The notes beneath the pieces are model-generated. The model was given only the letters and a program-made list of their open reading frames with translations, was not told the DNA's origin and did no database searches. Both the position numbers and the translations under genes were made by a program. Below, in pieces: positions 15,431 through 28,700 of a stretch of 64,000 bases of DNA. This DNA is from Volvox africanus (taxonomy: Eukaryota > Chlorophyta > Chlorophyceae > Chlamydomonadales > Volvocaceae). The stretch spans positions 825,501 through 889,500 of the forward strand of contig BSDZ01000112.1 of assembly GCA_030268105.1 (NCBI GenBank), in the 5' to 3' direction. Position 1 is the first letter of the stretch, and the number at the start of each line of letters is the position of its first letter.

Positions 15431-16875
15431 ATGATTCGACTTAAACACTCTAATTTAGCTGTTTTCATCGTTGTCGTGGTTTCCTCAAGCTACATTTGCT
15501 CGGCTGCGAAGTTGTCGCCCCCTCCAGATCGGAGAAAGCCAGATTACTGTAAAAAGAAGTTTGATGCAGTTGCCGTGCCAACTGCAGGCAGCTTCATTTT
15601 CTCCGTAAGTCCAAGTTCCGTCGCCTGCTTTGCAAAACTTTATACTATTACGCTAGAATGAAGATATCGGATCCGGGACATCAACAGAGCGTTATTATTT
15701 TCTTTGAAGTTGCTCCGTTCATTTTCTCTCCGGAACCTTGAGGACAGGACGGCCTGAAAGCGGGCAGCGCTTTCTCCTTTGGTCTTGGCCTCTTCCTACC
15801 CCCCAACAACCAGTCGGTGAGTGTTTTTTGCTAATCAAACTGAGAATGTTCATCGGAATATAATAAAACCGCACTATTCGGGACCTATCTTGGCCGTTTT
15901 ACTGTTTCCCAGATTGTTGCTGAGTGCTTTGGAATATCTCCTCGATGCATGCCTCTTCGCCTTCGTTCCTCAGGTTGGCAACGTTTATGGCCAAGGCACT
16001 GTGATAGTCGTGAGCCTCTCGGGTACGACCACTTCACCCGGCCTCAACACCCCCCCTCAGACGTCTGTCGTTTCCTTCGTCAACTTTAACGTGGTGTCCC
16101 CCGTTGGCCAGATTGCTTCTCAAGGCATATGGGATGATAAACTGGTGCGTTTGTCGGCCTTCTGTATGCTCGTGCACTATTTGAGCTGCCTGTAGATTCA
16201 TTTTGTGTGTACCCAACAACCATATGTCTCCCCAACGGCAGAGGCACATGCCCTTCCAATCCCCCAACCCGATAAAACCTTGCATCTAGAGTGCAAAACG
16301 GATAACAGCTGATGGACATGTACAAATTATGTGTGCTCATCTCGGGGTAAATTAAGGGCCCGAGCGCGTGAACCAACCACACATAAGTACCAGCAGAGGG
16401 GCACGTCGTACGTTTGCAGTGAGGCCGCATCACAGGCATACATAGTATGCACCTCACACGCTGCTTATCGCCAACTAGCCGCACACCAACGTTTTTTCTG
16501 CGCCTGATGCCCATCTTACCCGAGTACCCGAGTGCATGGCTCCCATTATTGTTACCCGAGCCAGGGAAAGGGGAGCTAGTGACGATCCACGTCTTGTGAA
16601 AATTCATTTTGGGGACGCGGCTGTGTGCGGGTATTGGACCTTGACTTGTTTCGTCGTTTGGCATGCAAGTGAGCTGAGCTTCGGGTCGTGCACACCAATA
16701 ATTCACTTCCCGTTGAACCCCGATCCCGACTCCGAAAATGCAGAATGCGACCTGCAGCTTCCCGGTCACCGGTGGAACTGGTGTGTATACCGGCGCGGCC
16801 GGAGCTCTGGATATGTTGGTCATCGGCCCATCCACCTATCTATTCTCCGTCACATTGACCAAGGCATCCTGCTAG
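15431..16875 (+). CDS. secreted dirigent / allene-oxide-cyclase-barrel-like protein
   Basis: Exons 15431-15604, 15748-15816, 15974-16144 and 16744-16875 join in phase 0 at every junction to give 181 residues, the usual size of dirigent proteins. Residues 1-26 form a classic signal peptide (basic start, then LAVFIVVVVSSSYICSA), so the product should be secreted or enter the endomembrane system. The mature part shows the signature elements of the eight-stranded dirigent/AOC barrel: SFGLGLF, VGNVYGQGTVIVVSLSG, VSFVNFNV, and the loop FPVTGGTGVYTGAAGALDML, matching the family GGTG-x-[YF]-x-[GM]-A-x-G. Dirigent proteins steer radical coupling in lignan synthesis and AOC cyclises allene oxides; neither activity can be assigned here. 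The assignment rests on motif and length, not on a database match. Confidence 0.72.
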
Positions 16876-19041
16876 GCTTCCTACTGGGTGAACGAGCCTG
16901 AGGCTGCCTGCTTGAGATCCTCGGATCCGGTCAATGTGGTACTCCGCGGGGAGGAAACGGAGGCTGAGGCCTTGCGGCTTTTGACCTTCCCACTGCTGCT
17001 GAAGTCTGCGAAATTACTGCTACGTTAAATGTTCATGGGTGAGCGCGTAGGCCGTTGGCAGCGGGGGGCCCTTCCTCGCCTTTCCGAACGCAACTGCCAA
17101 ATGACGATGATAGATTTCGTCAAGTCTTGCTTGGCGGGCGCCTCACTGTCTTACCGCGCAGAGGATCCTTTCTACCGAGTATTTAGTTAATGCGGGGAGG
17201 AGCCTCTTGGCGCCCTGCTTGTGAGAAACAAGGGAGTAGGCTGCGCCAGAGATTGCTAACAACAAAGTATTATGCTAGTAATGTTGCCCACGCATCGTCA
17301 TCTCCGGCCTTAGCAACGTCACAGTCATCTCTCGCCGTCATTCAATTCCTTATTATTACTATTATAGTCAACTCCTTATCACTAATATATATATACATAT
17401 ATATACATATACACACACACACATATATATATATATAAAGAGTTTCATAGATCGCTGGCTCGTGGCAGTTGGGGCCACTTCCCTTGTGTGTTCCCGGTTC
17501 GTACCATTATGGTCGTACAGTATTTGTTTTCCCGTTTTCGAGGTTGTTTTCGCATGGCTTGTTTAGGATTCAATCCATCGTCATTACGATTCATCTTATG
17601 CCCTTCGGCGCCGTGGTATGGGGCCTCCTTTGTCGTAACTGCCTACCAAGCAGCAATACCTGCCTGCCTTTGAAGCCGCGGCATATTTAAAAGATTCGGT
17701 TGGCATGATAAGTATGGCTATCAGGGTTGGCTCGTTTATTAGTTTCATGTAAAATTTGGAGAATTCATTGGTGCGTGTGTGTTTGTGTTACCCATACGGC
17801 AGCCCCCGTGTAGCCCTGTCTAGTCACGGAAAGATGACGGCTTGTTCGCGTTGTGCACGCCATGCATGAACCAGAACCTGTGGACACTTGACGCCGAGTA
17901 AGCCACGAAGTTACGTACCCGGGGTCCCGTTTGTTATAAACGTACTGGAGCATTGGTAGTTATCGCTGTACGGCCGTCCACAGACAGGTATTGTAGGGGA
18001 GTAGGTGCCTTCCACCGTGTATGTCAAGGGGGGTAAAGTTAGCTTCATCGCATGCGTCATGTCCACTACCTTAACAGATCTCGATGCGAATGAACACAGT
18101 GACCACCTCACTTAAAACCGCCTTGGGATCCCCATCCAAAAACTCTTTCGGGCCCCTAATGAATGGGATGAGGATATCTCAACTCGTCTCACCGCTCAAG
18201 GCGAATCTGGGTTTGGATGGGTTTTATGAGGCCTTGGAGGCTTAATACCTACCCCCAGACCCGCAGCACAAAATACTGTGACTTTCATGTCAACGTTAAC
18301 GGCTGAAGGATGAAGCAAGCAATGCGTCAGGACTGTTTCAAGGTAGTTATCCGATTGCGCCTGCCGGTCGGCCGACCCTGAGGCTAAGGCCTAACAACAA
18401 GCATCACACAACAGAGTGAGCAGCATCATGCGCCAGGGGGGATCAGTGTCTCAGCTTCCCATTGTGCTGTTATAGTGATTACAGATGCACCTCTTCTTCC
18501 TTCCCGCAGCCGTGAAGTACCAGACCCCCAATCGTGGCACAAATTCGAGGATTTTTTCAAAGAACAATTTTGCCCTCGCAAACGCGTTTGGGCCTAGAAT
18601 TTTTACAGACATATCCAATGGCGCGCACAGTCCTCGGCAGTAACTTAGCAAGGGCTCCAGAGGACCAGACCCGTGCACAATTTGCCGATATGCACGTAAC
18701 AATGCATTGATATTAGTAAATATTGACATATTATCTACTGCCGCTCGCGAGCGCTTAAGTTTGAGCACATGAGCACCCTTAAGAGCTGTGACGACTGTGC
18801 AAGCTACGGGTGCAAGTGGTTCTAGCCATCAAGAAAATGAGACAAACGTAATCGCAAGGAAAATAAAATAATGAGATGAGCAAAAATGTATTGATTGGCG
18901 GCATATGTGTTCTGTGGTAGAAAAACTTTCTGAGAGGCGCACGGCAGCGCGCGAGCGTCATGCATGCGACATCGAGACCTCGCGCAAGCCTAAGTAGTCA
19001 GATTTGAAGCATCTCTTGTTTGCACAGCACTCAAAGCAATT
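16876..19041. other. intergenic
   Basis: No gene supported. It contains a TA/CA microsatellite (listed separately). The rest has only short frames. Confidence 0.4.
17384..17439. repeat. (TA)n/(CA)n microsatellite
   Basis: A compound dinucleotide repeat: tatatatacatatatat, then cacacacacac, then tatatatatata. Confidence 0.85.
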
Positions 19042-21949
19042 ATGATGTTGACTCTCCGCGTCCAAAATCTTTCTCGGTGCGGGCGTCGTGGCCCAAGCGC
19101 TCAGCCATCCCGGCGCGTTGTCCGCGTCGTGTGCCACGGTCACGGTCACGGGCATGGACATGGACATGGGCATGGACAGACAAGTACAGCCGTGCTTACG
19201 GAGAAAGATAAGGGTGCGCGCGGGTTCGGGTTAGATGGTTATAATTGGAAATGCGGTCACCGTTCTCCATAAGCTACGCGATCATCCCGGCGGGCGCTGC
19301 AGGGTTCATCGCAGAGATGCGAAAGGTTGCAATGAAGCTGCATACGAAGGAGCAGGCGCCGAAGGAAGGTGGCAAGGAGGCGCCAAAGCAGCAGGGTCCG
19401 GTAGGTTCTAGCCGTGACCGGAACGGAGATGAGACGGACGTCCCGCAGCACAAGCTATTTGATGAAGTTATGTCCTCAACGAAATGTTGTACCTCCTAGA
19501 GTCATAATCAGGTTATTACACCATTCTTCCCCCGATCTTTCCTCCTCTGTCGGCAACTCGACGCTCATCGTGCCGCGTACTTGCATGTCCTTACCGACGT
19601 GTGTATCTGAATGGCATTACACATCCCTGTCTCAGACCCACAATATTAGACTTGAAAATGGAGGATTCAATAGCTGACGTTGCGACCACGGCAAAAGGTT
19701 TTAATTCGGCACCTTTTCATAGGGGCCACCCCTAGGGGCCACCCGCCACCCCACCGCCCTAACTCCTACCCGATCAACCGCAATGCCCTGTCTCCCGCAG
19801 TGGACTCCCACGCTGCCTGGCTACCTCCGCTTCCTTACGGAATCTAAGGCTGTGTACGATACCTTCGAGCGCCTCGTACTGCACAGTGACGATTGTGAGA
19901 TCTAAGGGCCAGGGGTCTTCGTCCTTCCTGAGGTGTTGTCTTGGGAGTTGTAGGGTTTTGGATCCTTACTAGGGGAAATCCACGCGCGCACAAATCTGAA
20001 ACTTATTCTCGCCTTCCTTGTCTTTCCTTATCGCTCCTAAATGTAGTCCGTGATTCATTGGCGTGATCTGGGTCGAGGTGCGCATGCATTGACCCACAGG
20101 ACTACTGGCTTGTCCTTTGCTATCCTGCCCAGCCCAGCCCAGCCCAGTCCTGTCCTGTCATGCTTTGACCTTTCTGAGCACATCCTGCCTGTGTGTGCGG
20201 GCCGACCACCTCTCAGCGTCACCAGCCATTGGCGTTCAGGAATACACGTTCTCACACGGGACCCACATCATGTGTGCCAGATACCCTCTATCTGACTCGT
20301 TAATGCAACAAGCAAAAATACACATGTAGGTGTGCGCAGGTTGTTCGCTGAACCACCTAAAACCAACAATGTGACGTTCTTAGATCCGACCTTCACCTTC
20401 ACCTTGATCGCCGTTGCACTTTTCCAAGACTTTGCCGAATTGGGGTGCGACCGGCTCTTTGCAGACGCGGCTCTCCGCAATACCGGCCTGGAACGTGCGC
20501 AAGCACTCGCTGACGATGTCGCCTGGTATGAGAAGACATACAACTTGAAGGCACCCGAGCTACTGGAGGATGGCCCAGGTACGACACATGGCCACACGGT
20601 AGAGCACCACTGTCGTTTCCAAACGGGAAACCTGGCCGGTCGTACTTAAGCTATTGTTTGCCTGTCTGGTGCTGCGTTGTCTTGCTCGCGATTGTTTTAC
20701 TTTCCTGCGCTCATTTATTGAAGAATACGGAACTGATATCCATGATATATTTCAATGAATTTCCATCTGCATGTATTCCCGCATTCTATATTTTACATGA
20801 TGTTTCAAACTGGTTTTCGTGGATGTCAATGACCGTCCAAAAGTGATCCGCGCCTTCTTTGTCTCTCCCTGTCTCCTCGCGTTCCGTGGCCGGCTCCGTT
20901 GTTTTCCTTCCCCCTGTCCCCCCCCCGTGGCGCCATGTCCCAATACACCGCCCCGTTCTCTACATGCTCTTTCTTAGGCCGTACCTACTGCCGGCTGCTA
21001 GAGAAGCTGGCCCGGGAGGACCCACCCGCCTTCATCTGCCACTACTACAACTTCTACTTCGCACATACCGCCGGCGGCCGCATGATTGGCAACAAGGTGC
21101 GCTGCGTCAGCTGCCTTAAGAGGCCTCCCTCCCTCCTGGATATAAACTGAAAAGGATTTACGATGGGACAGATGAAGGCGGGATGAAACCGATACGATCG
21201 GGGGGAATGCGAATTGTTGATGTTGAGGGCGGTTACAGCAACAGCGTGAGAGCCTTGAGGGAAGGGAAAGGGACACGGGAATCAGGCGAGCGGTCTGGAA
21301 AGGGGAGGTACGGACACTGACGCGCCCGAGCGCTGGAGGCTCCCCGTGCGTCCATCGCGGTGGTGCATCCGCGAGCGACAGTGACGGAGAAGGGGTCATG
21401 GAAGCACTATATATCCTAAGAGTCCTTCAGCCGTCTTTCCATTAATGTTGGACGACGGAACTCTTTTTCACGTATGAATGAGCCCTGTGTTTGTATGCAT
21501 GTGTGCACATGTGGGTGGGTGTGCATTTGTGTGTATGTGTGTGCGGGTGGGTGGGTGTGTAGTTACGGGGGCGACAGAGGAGAAGGCATTCCGATATTGC
21601 GTATCTGGATCTCAAGGTTAGAATCGTCGGGGGGCTTTTAACACGTCTCTGCAGTCGCCTGAAGTGGGCCTTATCGGACCTTAGCCCATCGGAAGACACT
21701 GACTGCCCGTCTGGCTGGGTGTTTTTGTATTACGCGCAGGTTGGCGGTATGCTTCTGGACGGCCACACCTTGGGGTTCTACCAGTGGCCCGCTGGTGACG
21801 TGAACGAGCTGCTGGAGCGCGTCCGCAAGTCCATCAACGTCATGGCGGAGAGCTGGTCGCCCGATGCCAAGGCGCACTGCTTGGACGAGACGGAGGCCAG
21901 CTTCAAGTTCTCGGGTGTCATCCTGCGCTGCATCACGGAAGCGGCATAG
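19042..21949 (+). CDS. HO1: plastid heme oxygenase (HO1/HY1 type)
   Basis: This enzyme opens heme to biliverdin IX-alpha, CO and iron; in plastids it uses ferredoxin and feeds bilin synthesis. Exons 19042-19213, 19303-19400, 19801-19894, 20429-20578, 20978-21096 and 21740-21949 agree in phase and give 280 residues, as in plant HO1. Residues 1-33 are Arg/Ser-rich and resemble a transit peptide. The proximal heme ligand is H71, in [15 protein letters not shown]. The distal helix is HTAGGRMIG (201-209), with the flexible glycines, and [11 protein letters not shown] precedes it. The C-terminal [13 protein letters not shown] is also family-typical. The unusual part is a run of seven His-Gly pairs (residues 32-45) just before the mature domain. 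The exon 3/4 junction (GATT|GTGAGA to CCAAG|AC) is the least certain. Confidence 0.93.
19135..19176 (+). repeat. hexamer repeat encoding (His-Gly)7
   Basis: Seven consecutive CAY-GGN codon pairs (for example catggacatggacatggg) inside exon 1 of the heme oxygenase gene. The repeat keeps the reading frame. Confidence 0.9.
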
Positions 21950-23438
21950 AGACTGCAATCAGCGAAGGGGTGAAGGCGCGGATCGACGTGCCTCGCAGCA
22001 GTGCTGCGCGGGAAGGCCTTATTCCGTGTGTTTTGGAAATAGCAAAGAGGCGGGGCGAGGCACCTTCAATGTCTACCGGGGTGTCCACCTTGGGGGAAGT
22101 TGTCAAGGAGGCTCGGTGGGAGGATTCCCTTGGCCCCAGGGGGCTCGGGGGATTGCAGCCCCCGCCCCCCTAGCTCAGGAGGGGGGATGCATCCAGCGGC
22201 CCGGGGCCAGGGCTGGACCCGCGTTTCCATGGGCGCATGGGCTCTGCAAGGCCCCTTCAGCGGGTAAGGCTCCGAGAAGTTGGGATTTCAGCAGGGAAGG
22301 TTTGTGTGAGCGATGACATTCGTATATACAGAGTTCACGGAAGATTCTTTGTAAGGGGCTCACAGTTCTCACAGCTGCCAGGTCTCTGCGTACATGGATG
22401 GATGGAGGGTGTAAAATTAAGTCTGCGGACGAGTCTGGGTTCTAGAGCTGCAGTCATCAGATTGTTTTTATAATTTTACAGGTGAGGGGTTTGCCAGGGG
22501 GTGAGGAGGCCCAAGTAATTATGAAGGTGATGGAAGGGAGAGAAGGAAGATGAGCAACAGCAGGAGGAATGAGGCGGGGAAATGAGAAGTTTGGCGTCAT
22601 TCAGGGGCCCACATGTGGGAAGGGGCGGGTGGAGGATGAAAAGAGTGAGGGATGTGTCCTGAGTGTTGCACCCAGACACTGCGTACCGCGCGCTGCAGGC
22701 TGCAGAGGTCATTATTGAAGATGTACATCCATGCTATAAGTAGTAGCTTTAGATAAGGATGATTTCGTTTCGGCCGATGCATATGGTTCTGAAGTCCACC
22801 AAGCCTGGGAAAGATGCTGGGACGGGGAGCTTTCACAGCGGAGGGGGAGGACACATGCATGTGCATGCTTGCGTGTATGTAGGCCCGTTTCGCTACACCC
22901 CGCGGCTGTAGGGGGGCGCGCATCGGAGCGAGGCCTTCGTGTGGGTGGGCGGTGCGTTGGGCATATAGTAATTGGGTCTTCGGTTCCTCGATGCATCATC
23001 CAGAGCTGGAGAGTTGACGCTTGTTTATCGGCTCACTTTGGAGACCTTGAATAGGACTGGGGAAAACACGTATCGAGCCACTGCCTCGGCTGGTATGTGC
23101 AGGACCCTAGACCCCCACACACAGCTGTGTGGATAGGAAGTGCCGGACAAGGCGGCGGAAGGTGCGGTGCTTCCGAGAAGTAATTCACGTACTGGTGTTT
23201 CATACGGCAGCATATGCCGAAGCCCCAGGGATGGCTAGCACAGCACCCCAGAACGTGCTTGTGTGAAGTTTGATGCAAAGGTAATGAATACCAGGTGTGG
23301 TGCAGTACACCCTTGGTACACCTCTCCTTTTTGCAAGACATCTGCACCCCGTCGAATTATGTTTTAAGCCCTCACTGTAACCTGCGGTACTTACGATAGT
23401 AGCTGTGTCTGCCTTACACACTCGTGAACAGGAAGGGC
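21950..23438. other. intergenic
   Basis: 3' flank of the heme oxygenase gene, with TGTAA at 22350-22354 and 22410-22414. No gene is supported in the remainder. Confidence 0.4.
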
Positions 23439-25783
23439 ATGGACGGTAGAAGGCCAAGGGTGCTGCTGGGAAGCACAGGTACGCTGATGAGACCAACCAG
23501 GAAGAATTTGAGGTGTCGCTTTAGGTGAACGAAAAGAAATCGCGTTCGCCTCTCGAAATCGCAACGCAGGCAGCGTTGCCAGCATCAAAGTCGCTGCCCT
23601 ATGCCGCTTGCTACTTGAATTTTCTGATGTGAAACTTATGGTAACAACTTCGGCAAGTAATTTTATCAACGAAGCGGATCTACCAACGGAGGTCAAGCCA
23701 GTTCTTCGGGTGGGTGAGTTCGAGAATGTAAAGGATACCGTATTTAACTCTAGGCACAAAATTCTACCAAACTGTTCAGATTGTAGCTAATTAGCAGGGC
23801 TCCGTAATGTTTACCTTAACGACTTTCTAACGGACGCGACGTGTTAAAATAATGTTTCCTTCCCAAAATGCTTGACTGAGAGCAACATGTATACTGGCGA
23901 AATCCACTGACTGTCAGCAAGAGTTTGATATGCGCTAATGCATGTTGAAATCTAGCTTGTGGCAATATCCGCGACCGTATATTTACTTTCGCTCCACAGG
24001 GCCCTCACAGTTGGGCCGCGGTTAACCCTCCCTCTCTTCTGCCGTTCTGAAACTTACGGCTGCCAGACTCATTTACACCAGACTCATTTACACTAAGGCA
24101 GCTACTTCTTAGTCAGCACTCTCCACGAGACGAATCTTTGGCAAAGAAACACCTCTTGATGACCCCTATTATATCGCTATATGTCCCTAGGGAAATGGCA
24201 ACTGGAGTGGGGGAAGAAGACTTGGCCGACCTGGTGTTGAAGATAAATTCCCCTATCCGACACGCCAATATAAGCCCAGCAGCCTAACCTGTCATGTCCC
24301 TGAGGCCGTACCTCATCACCCGCTCAGGCTGCCTGCCTCTGCATGGCCGCACACTGACACGCCGCATGTAGCGATATCCCTCAAGAGGGAGGTCGGGCAG
24401 GGAAAGCAAGTCATCCGGAGAAGGGCGATTGCGTCAAGCCATCAAGGCGGCCATGAAACCTTCCCAAATAGTCTGTAAGGGTACTTGTTACGGCACGAAC
24501 ATTGCTATTCCTATGAAGGTGGCTCCGAAACCCACAGTACTGCGGCCCCTAGGCGAGGGCGTTCTGCTTCCCTCTCTAACCACATTTTTGGAATAAGCCA
24601 AAGCTTCGTCTAAGCATTACCTGCCATGCACTATCTCCGTAACTTACTACATGACATGTACGCCGCACTCAGATACCATATGCAAACTTATGCACATTGA
24701 ATGATCTCGCCGCCCTTTACCCCATGCTCTCCAGCACCTACTTTTGCCATTCTCACTTTCCCCCCCCTCCGTGCGCCCCTGCCTCCCCTTTTTCCCCTGC
24801 CTCAGGACGAGTCAGAATGGCGGCAGTGGCGCGCAGTGGGCGACCCGGTACTGCATATCGAGCTGCGGCGCTGGGCGGACGTTCTGGTGGTGGCACCCCT
24901 CTCCGCCAACACGCTCGCCAAGATGGCTAACGGCCTGGCTGATAATCTCCTCACGTGCGTCGTACGCGCCTGGGACTTCACACGGCCATTGCTGGTGCGC
25001 AGCTGGGCGGCTTATTCACTCCTTGTAGAGATCTGGTTGGGCCTTACACAGGGACCAGATCAGCCAATGCAAAGAGACAAAGCAATTAGACTCTTACAGA
25101 GGGACGTCGGTGACTGAAGGTCCTGCAGACTCTCATTACTCAGCGTCTATGAACTTGAGAACCTGAGAAACATCCGGCCCTCGACAAAGTACACTTGGGA
25201 GCATCAGTCACCTACGTCGCTCTGCTGGTTTGTATCGATATCTTTTCCACTGAACTCGTGACTGACTCAAATCCCCAAACCCCACATTTCTAAATCTCAA
25301 CAAGCCCAGGTGGCGCCCGCCATGAACACGGCCATGTGGACCTCCCCATTTACATCTCGTCACCTGGACACACTAACGCAGCTCGGCGCGAACGTTGTGG
25401 TGGTGCCGCCCATCAGCAAACGCCTAGCGTGCGGTGATGAGGGCATGGGGGCCATGGCGGCACCGGAAGACATAACCGCGCAGTGCCGGCAGGTGCTGGA
25501 GTCACTAGGATTGCTCGCTCAAATGATATCTGCAGAGCCGCCGCCAAAGCTAACTTCACACGGACGACAGCTACAGTCGCCGCTACTGCCGCCGGAGCAG
25601 CAGAAGCAGCAGCAGCCGGATCCCCAGCCACGACAAGAAGCCTCAGTGCCGGCAGGTACACAAGAGGAATCAACAGAAGAGACAGCAGAAGCAGCGGACT
25701 TGGCAAGAGCCAAACCTTGGAACGTGGCGACAGATGATATAGCAGTAATGGCAGCGGCTGCAGCAGGAGGGGATAAAGCGTGA
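23439..25783 (+). CDS. PPCDC: phosphopantothenoylcysteine decarboxylase (HAL3/CoaC type)
   Basis: An FMN flavoprotein that decarboxylates 4'-phospho-N-pantothenoylcysteine to 4'-phosphopantetheine in CoA synthesis. Exons 23439-23478, 23570-23709, 24806-24994 and 25310-25783 agree in phase and give 280 residues. The start RPRVLLGSTGSVASIK is the Rossmann-type FMN-binding turn. The catalytic histidine is H77 in VLHIELRRWAD. APLSANTLAKMANG (90-103) is the PASANT-type motif. VAPAMNTAMW (124-133) supplies the substrate-binding Asn. C164 in RLACGDEG is the catalytic cysteine of the flexible clamp. After about residue 185 comes an extra tail of some 95 residues rich in Gln, Pro, Glu and Ala, not needed by the fold. 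Intron 2 is about 1.1 kb, the longest in the gene. Confidence 0.93.
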
Positions 25784-28700
25784 GATGGAGCTGAGTGCGG
25801 AATATGTCCCCTATGAATCCTGGGGGCCCGGGGTCCGCTTGCGCTTATTGCCTGTTCCTTTTTTGCACATGTTCCGTAGCTGATTTCTGCAGCCGATTCG
25901 ATGGGTTCCCAGGCAACCTTGGCGCAGGTGTGTCTGCAGTCTGTGGACTATGGACGGCAGACTCTTTTCGTGCTAGCATGCCGCCCTATATGCATACTGC
26001 CCACCACGGACGCTGCATCCTTCATCTTATTAGGCTCATGCCCAATTCAAAGGAAGATCTGGAGCCTACAAGTTGCCCGTATAGAGGTCATCCTGTCTTA
26101 ACGGGCCCTCGTCCATCCCCCCGGACGGGATGTGTCAATGATCGCCAGGAGTTTGGATTTGCGTCTTTGGAGGAGATAGAGGACCACAAAGGACAATGAA
26201 GAAGCGGATCACAGTGGGGCCGAGTTTAAGGTGAATGCAGATGAGGAAGGGGAGGGGGAACGGAGGGCAAAATGAGCGGCGAGGAACAGATGGAATTGAA
26301 GGAGAGACGTAAGCGATTTCCATCACAACATAGGGAGTTGCCGACTCGACAACGGCAGTACTGCGTCACCATGGCCTTTGTTTCTGTTGCAGGGCGCAAC
26401 CCAAGATAAGCTTCTTGTTATTAAGAAATGGTTAGACCAATAAGTCTCAGGACGGGTACGACCCGCCCAGCAAAGGCTTTCGGAACAGAATTCAGTTTAA
26501 GGTCGTCAACCATATGGCTCTGTCTGCCGAAGTCCCCTCCAGGGTATCCTTTTATACCTGTCTCTCAGAGGGCTGAAACGACTTCTGTTAGTTGTTCTAT
26601 GGTGTTCGTCGCATCCCCGAAGTGGCGGCTAGTGGCTAGCTTCGTTCAAATGTTTTGCCTTAGCTTGTTTAAATCTTCCGATTATATATGCTATGTTAAC
26701 CACAGTTTCTGAATGCTGCAGCTATAGCACCAATCTCAGACAGTCATCTTACTTTCAGTTGTTAATCTTTATCATACATTATTTCGCTACTGATAGCCTT
26801 CACTTGGAGATGAAGGATCTCACAGAGCTACATCTACCAGTGGGGGGCGTGTAGGGGGAATGTGGTGGACGACGCAGCTCTCGCGCACCTCAAAATAAAA
26901 CATCTCTTTCTGTTGGCAGTGGTGTGCGACGTGTTCCATCCCGGGTTTTTGGCCCTTACCATGGCAAAGGTCAGTAAAAGCATACAGAGCGCCTACATTA
27001 GGATAAGTAGGGGTCCACAGTTACACGAACCTTTGTTATCCACCATTGGGCGAGGCGTCAAGAGTCTGTGGGGTGACCATCAGGGGTCAGGGGTATGCAA
27101 CGTGGCAGTTGCAACCATTACACCGCCGAAAATGAGACCTACTGGCAGTTTCGAGCAGCCGCAGCCAAAATCATAATCAACAACATTCGGGCTCTTCTTA
27201 GACCAGCCCCCGGCCGATCTAAGGAAACATTAGAGCCTCCATTTATATCTCTCTTAAGAGTAGAAACATTTTCAATCGCCTGCTTAGGCATCGGCCCAGC
27301 TTAGCCGACGTTTTCGAGCTTTTTCGAGGTGGTATATCCGGATAAATCGAGTGATTATTCTTGCGACTTCGCTTGTCTAAACGATACTTTAATATAAAGT
27401 ATATATCTTAGCTTTTGTCCTGTTCCGAACTGTGTGGTCGCAGGTCTCATTTTGGCGGTTAGTTGGTTTCAATGAGTTCACTGCCATATTGCATACCCCT
27501 GAGCCCTGACCCCTGGTGACCATCTATGTAGTAGGTGAGAGCCGCAAGGGCCTCTCGAGATGGCTGCCGAGAAGGTACACCTTTTCATCACGGAAACATA
27601 TACGACTACTAGAGTCCTGACCTCTGCTGAAATCTATATACCATTTAAACATACAAGATTGACATCTCAACCGTCTTAGCTGCTCATATATATGTGAGCC
27701 GGACTCCGATTTGAATATAGTGAGTCCAGCAACTCCGATTTGGCCACTGGCCCAAGGGGAACAGCACACGACCTTACACCTCGCACAAGTAGGTGCAACA
27801 CCTATAGCGACGCCGCGCTCCACAGGTAATTTGCCACGCGGGGATATTCCTGTGAGCCCCTACTCCCAAGGACACGGATGTCATGTACTAGATCCCGCTC
27901 CCAGGGTGCGAGGGACGTAGATACCGCGTGCTTTTTCCCGTTCCCAGGGTTGGCTTCGCTGTGCATCCTTTCTTGGCTATTTGGTGGGTTTGGAACAACT
28001 TGCTTTGCAGCGCTGGGATGACCAGGGCTTTGTGAGGCTTTATAAGTCTAAGGTTCGAACCTTCAAAAAGCTCTGGAGTACAAGATAGCAAGGCACAGCA
28101 CCGCAGGCCGATTGAAGGCCCCAGGTGAAGCGCGAGGAGCTACGATAGCTTTCAAATGTAGGAGGAATCTTAAAGCCGTAAAAACGCTTGTGGGTCTCAC
28201 ACTTGTTTTTATCTGTGGACAGTGGATAACTATGTAAAACAGGCAACCCCGATCTGAAGATGACTCTGCAAATTTTTATGATCAGCTTACTTTGTATTTC
28301 ATCTGCAGTTCTATCCAAGGTTCCTGCACGTACAATATATGCATCTTCTCCTGACGGCCAGGAGTCCCTAAGTTACGAAACAAGAGCTATTCGGCTTAAC
28401 GAAAGAAAGGATGGCCAGTTGGGCGCTTGGGTAACGCGTGCGAACAAATTTGGTTTAAACACTGCATATGCCGTTCAAAGAGTTGGTCTCGGAGCTTCAC
28501 CAAAGGAAGGCTGTCGGCAAGATCTCACGTCCATGTGTATCTTGTAATTTCGGACTTTAGCTAGAAACAATAGACATTAGGGAGTCTCGATGCCGTCGTT
28601 AGCTGCTGAAACGCTTCCGCAAGCTTTCCTGTTCTTTAGAGTAAACATATATGGTAATATCTTTATATTTTCAAATAGTTTTTATGTCACGGCTCCCACG

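Noticed and set aside
20130..20160. CAGCC/GTCCT short repeats as a functional element
   Set aside because: Four or five imperfect pentamers in a heme oxygenase intron; ordinary simple sequence.
28045..28066. tRNA-like T-loop (ggttcgaacc)
   Set aside because: It is a simple palindrome; no acceptor, D or anticodon stems can be placed around it.
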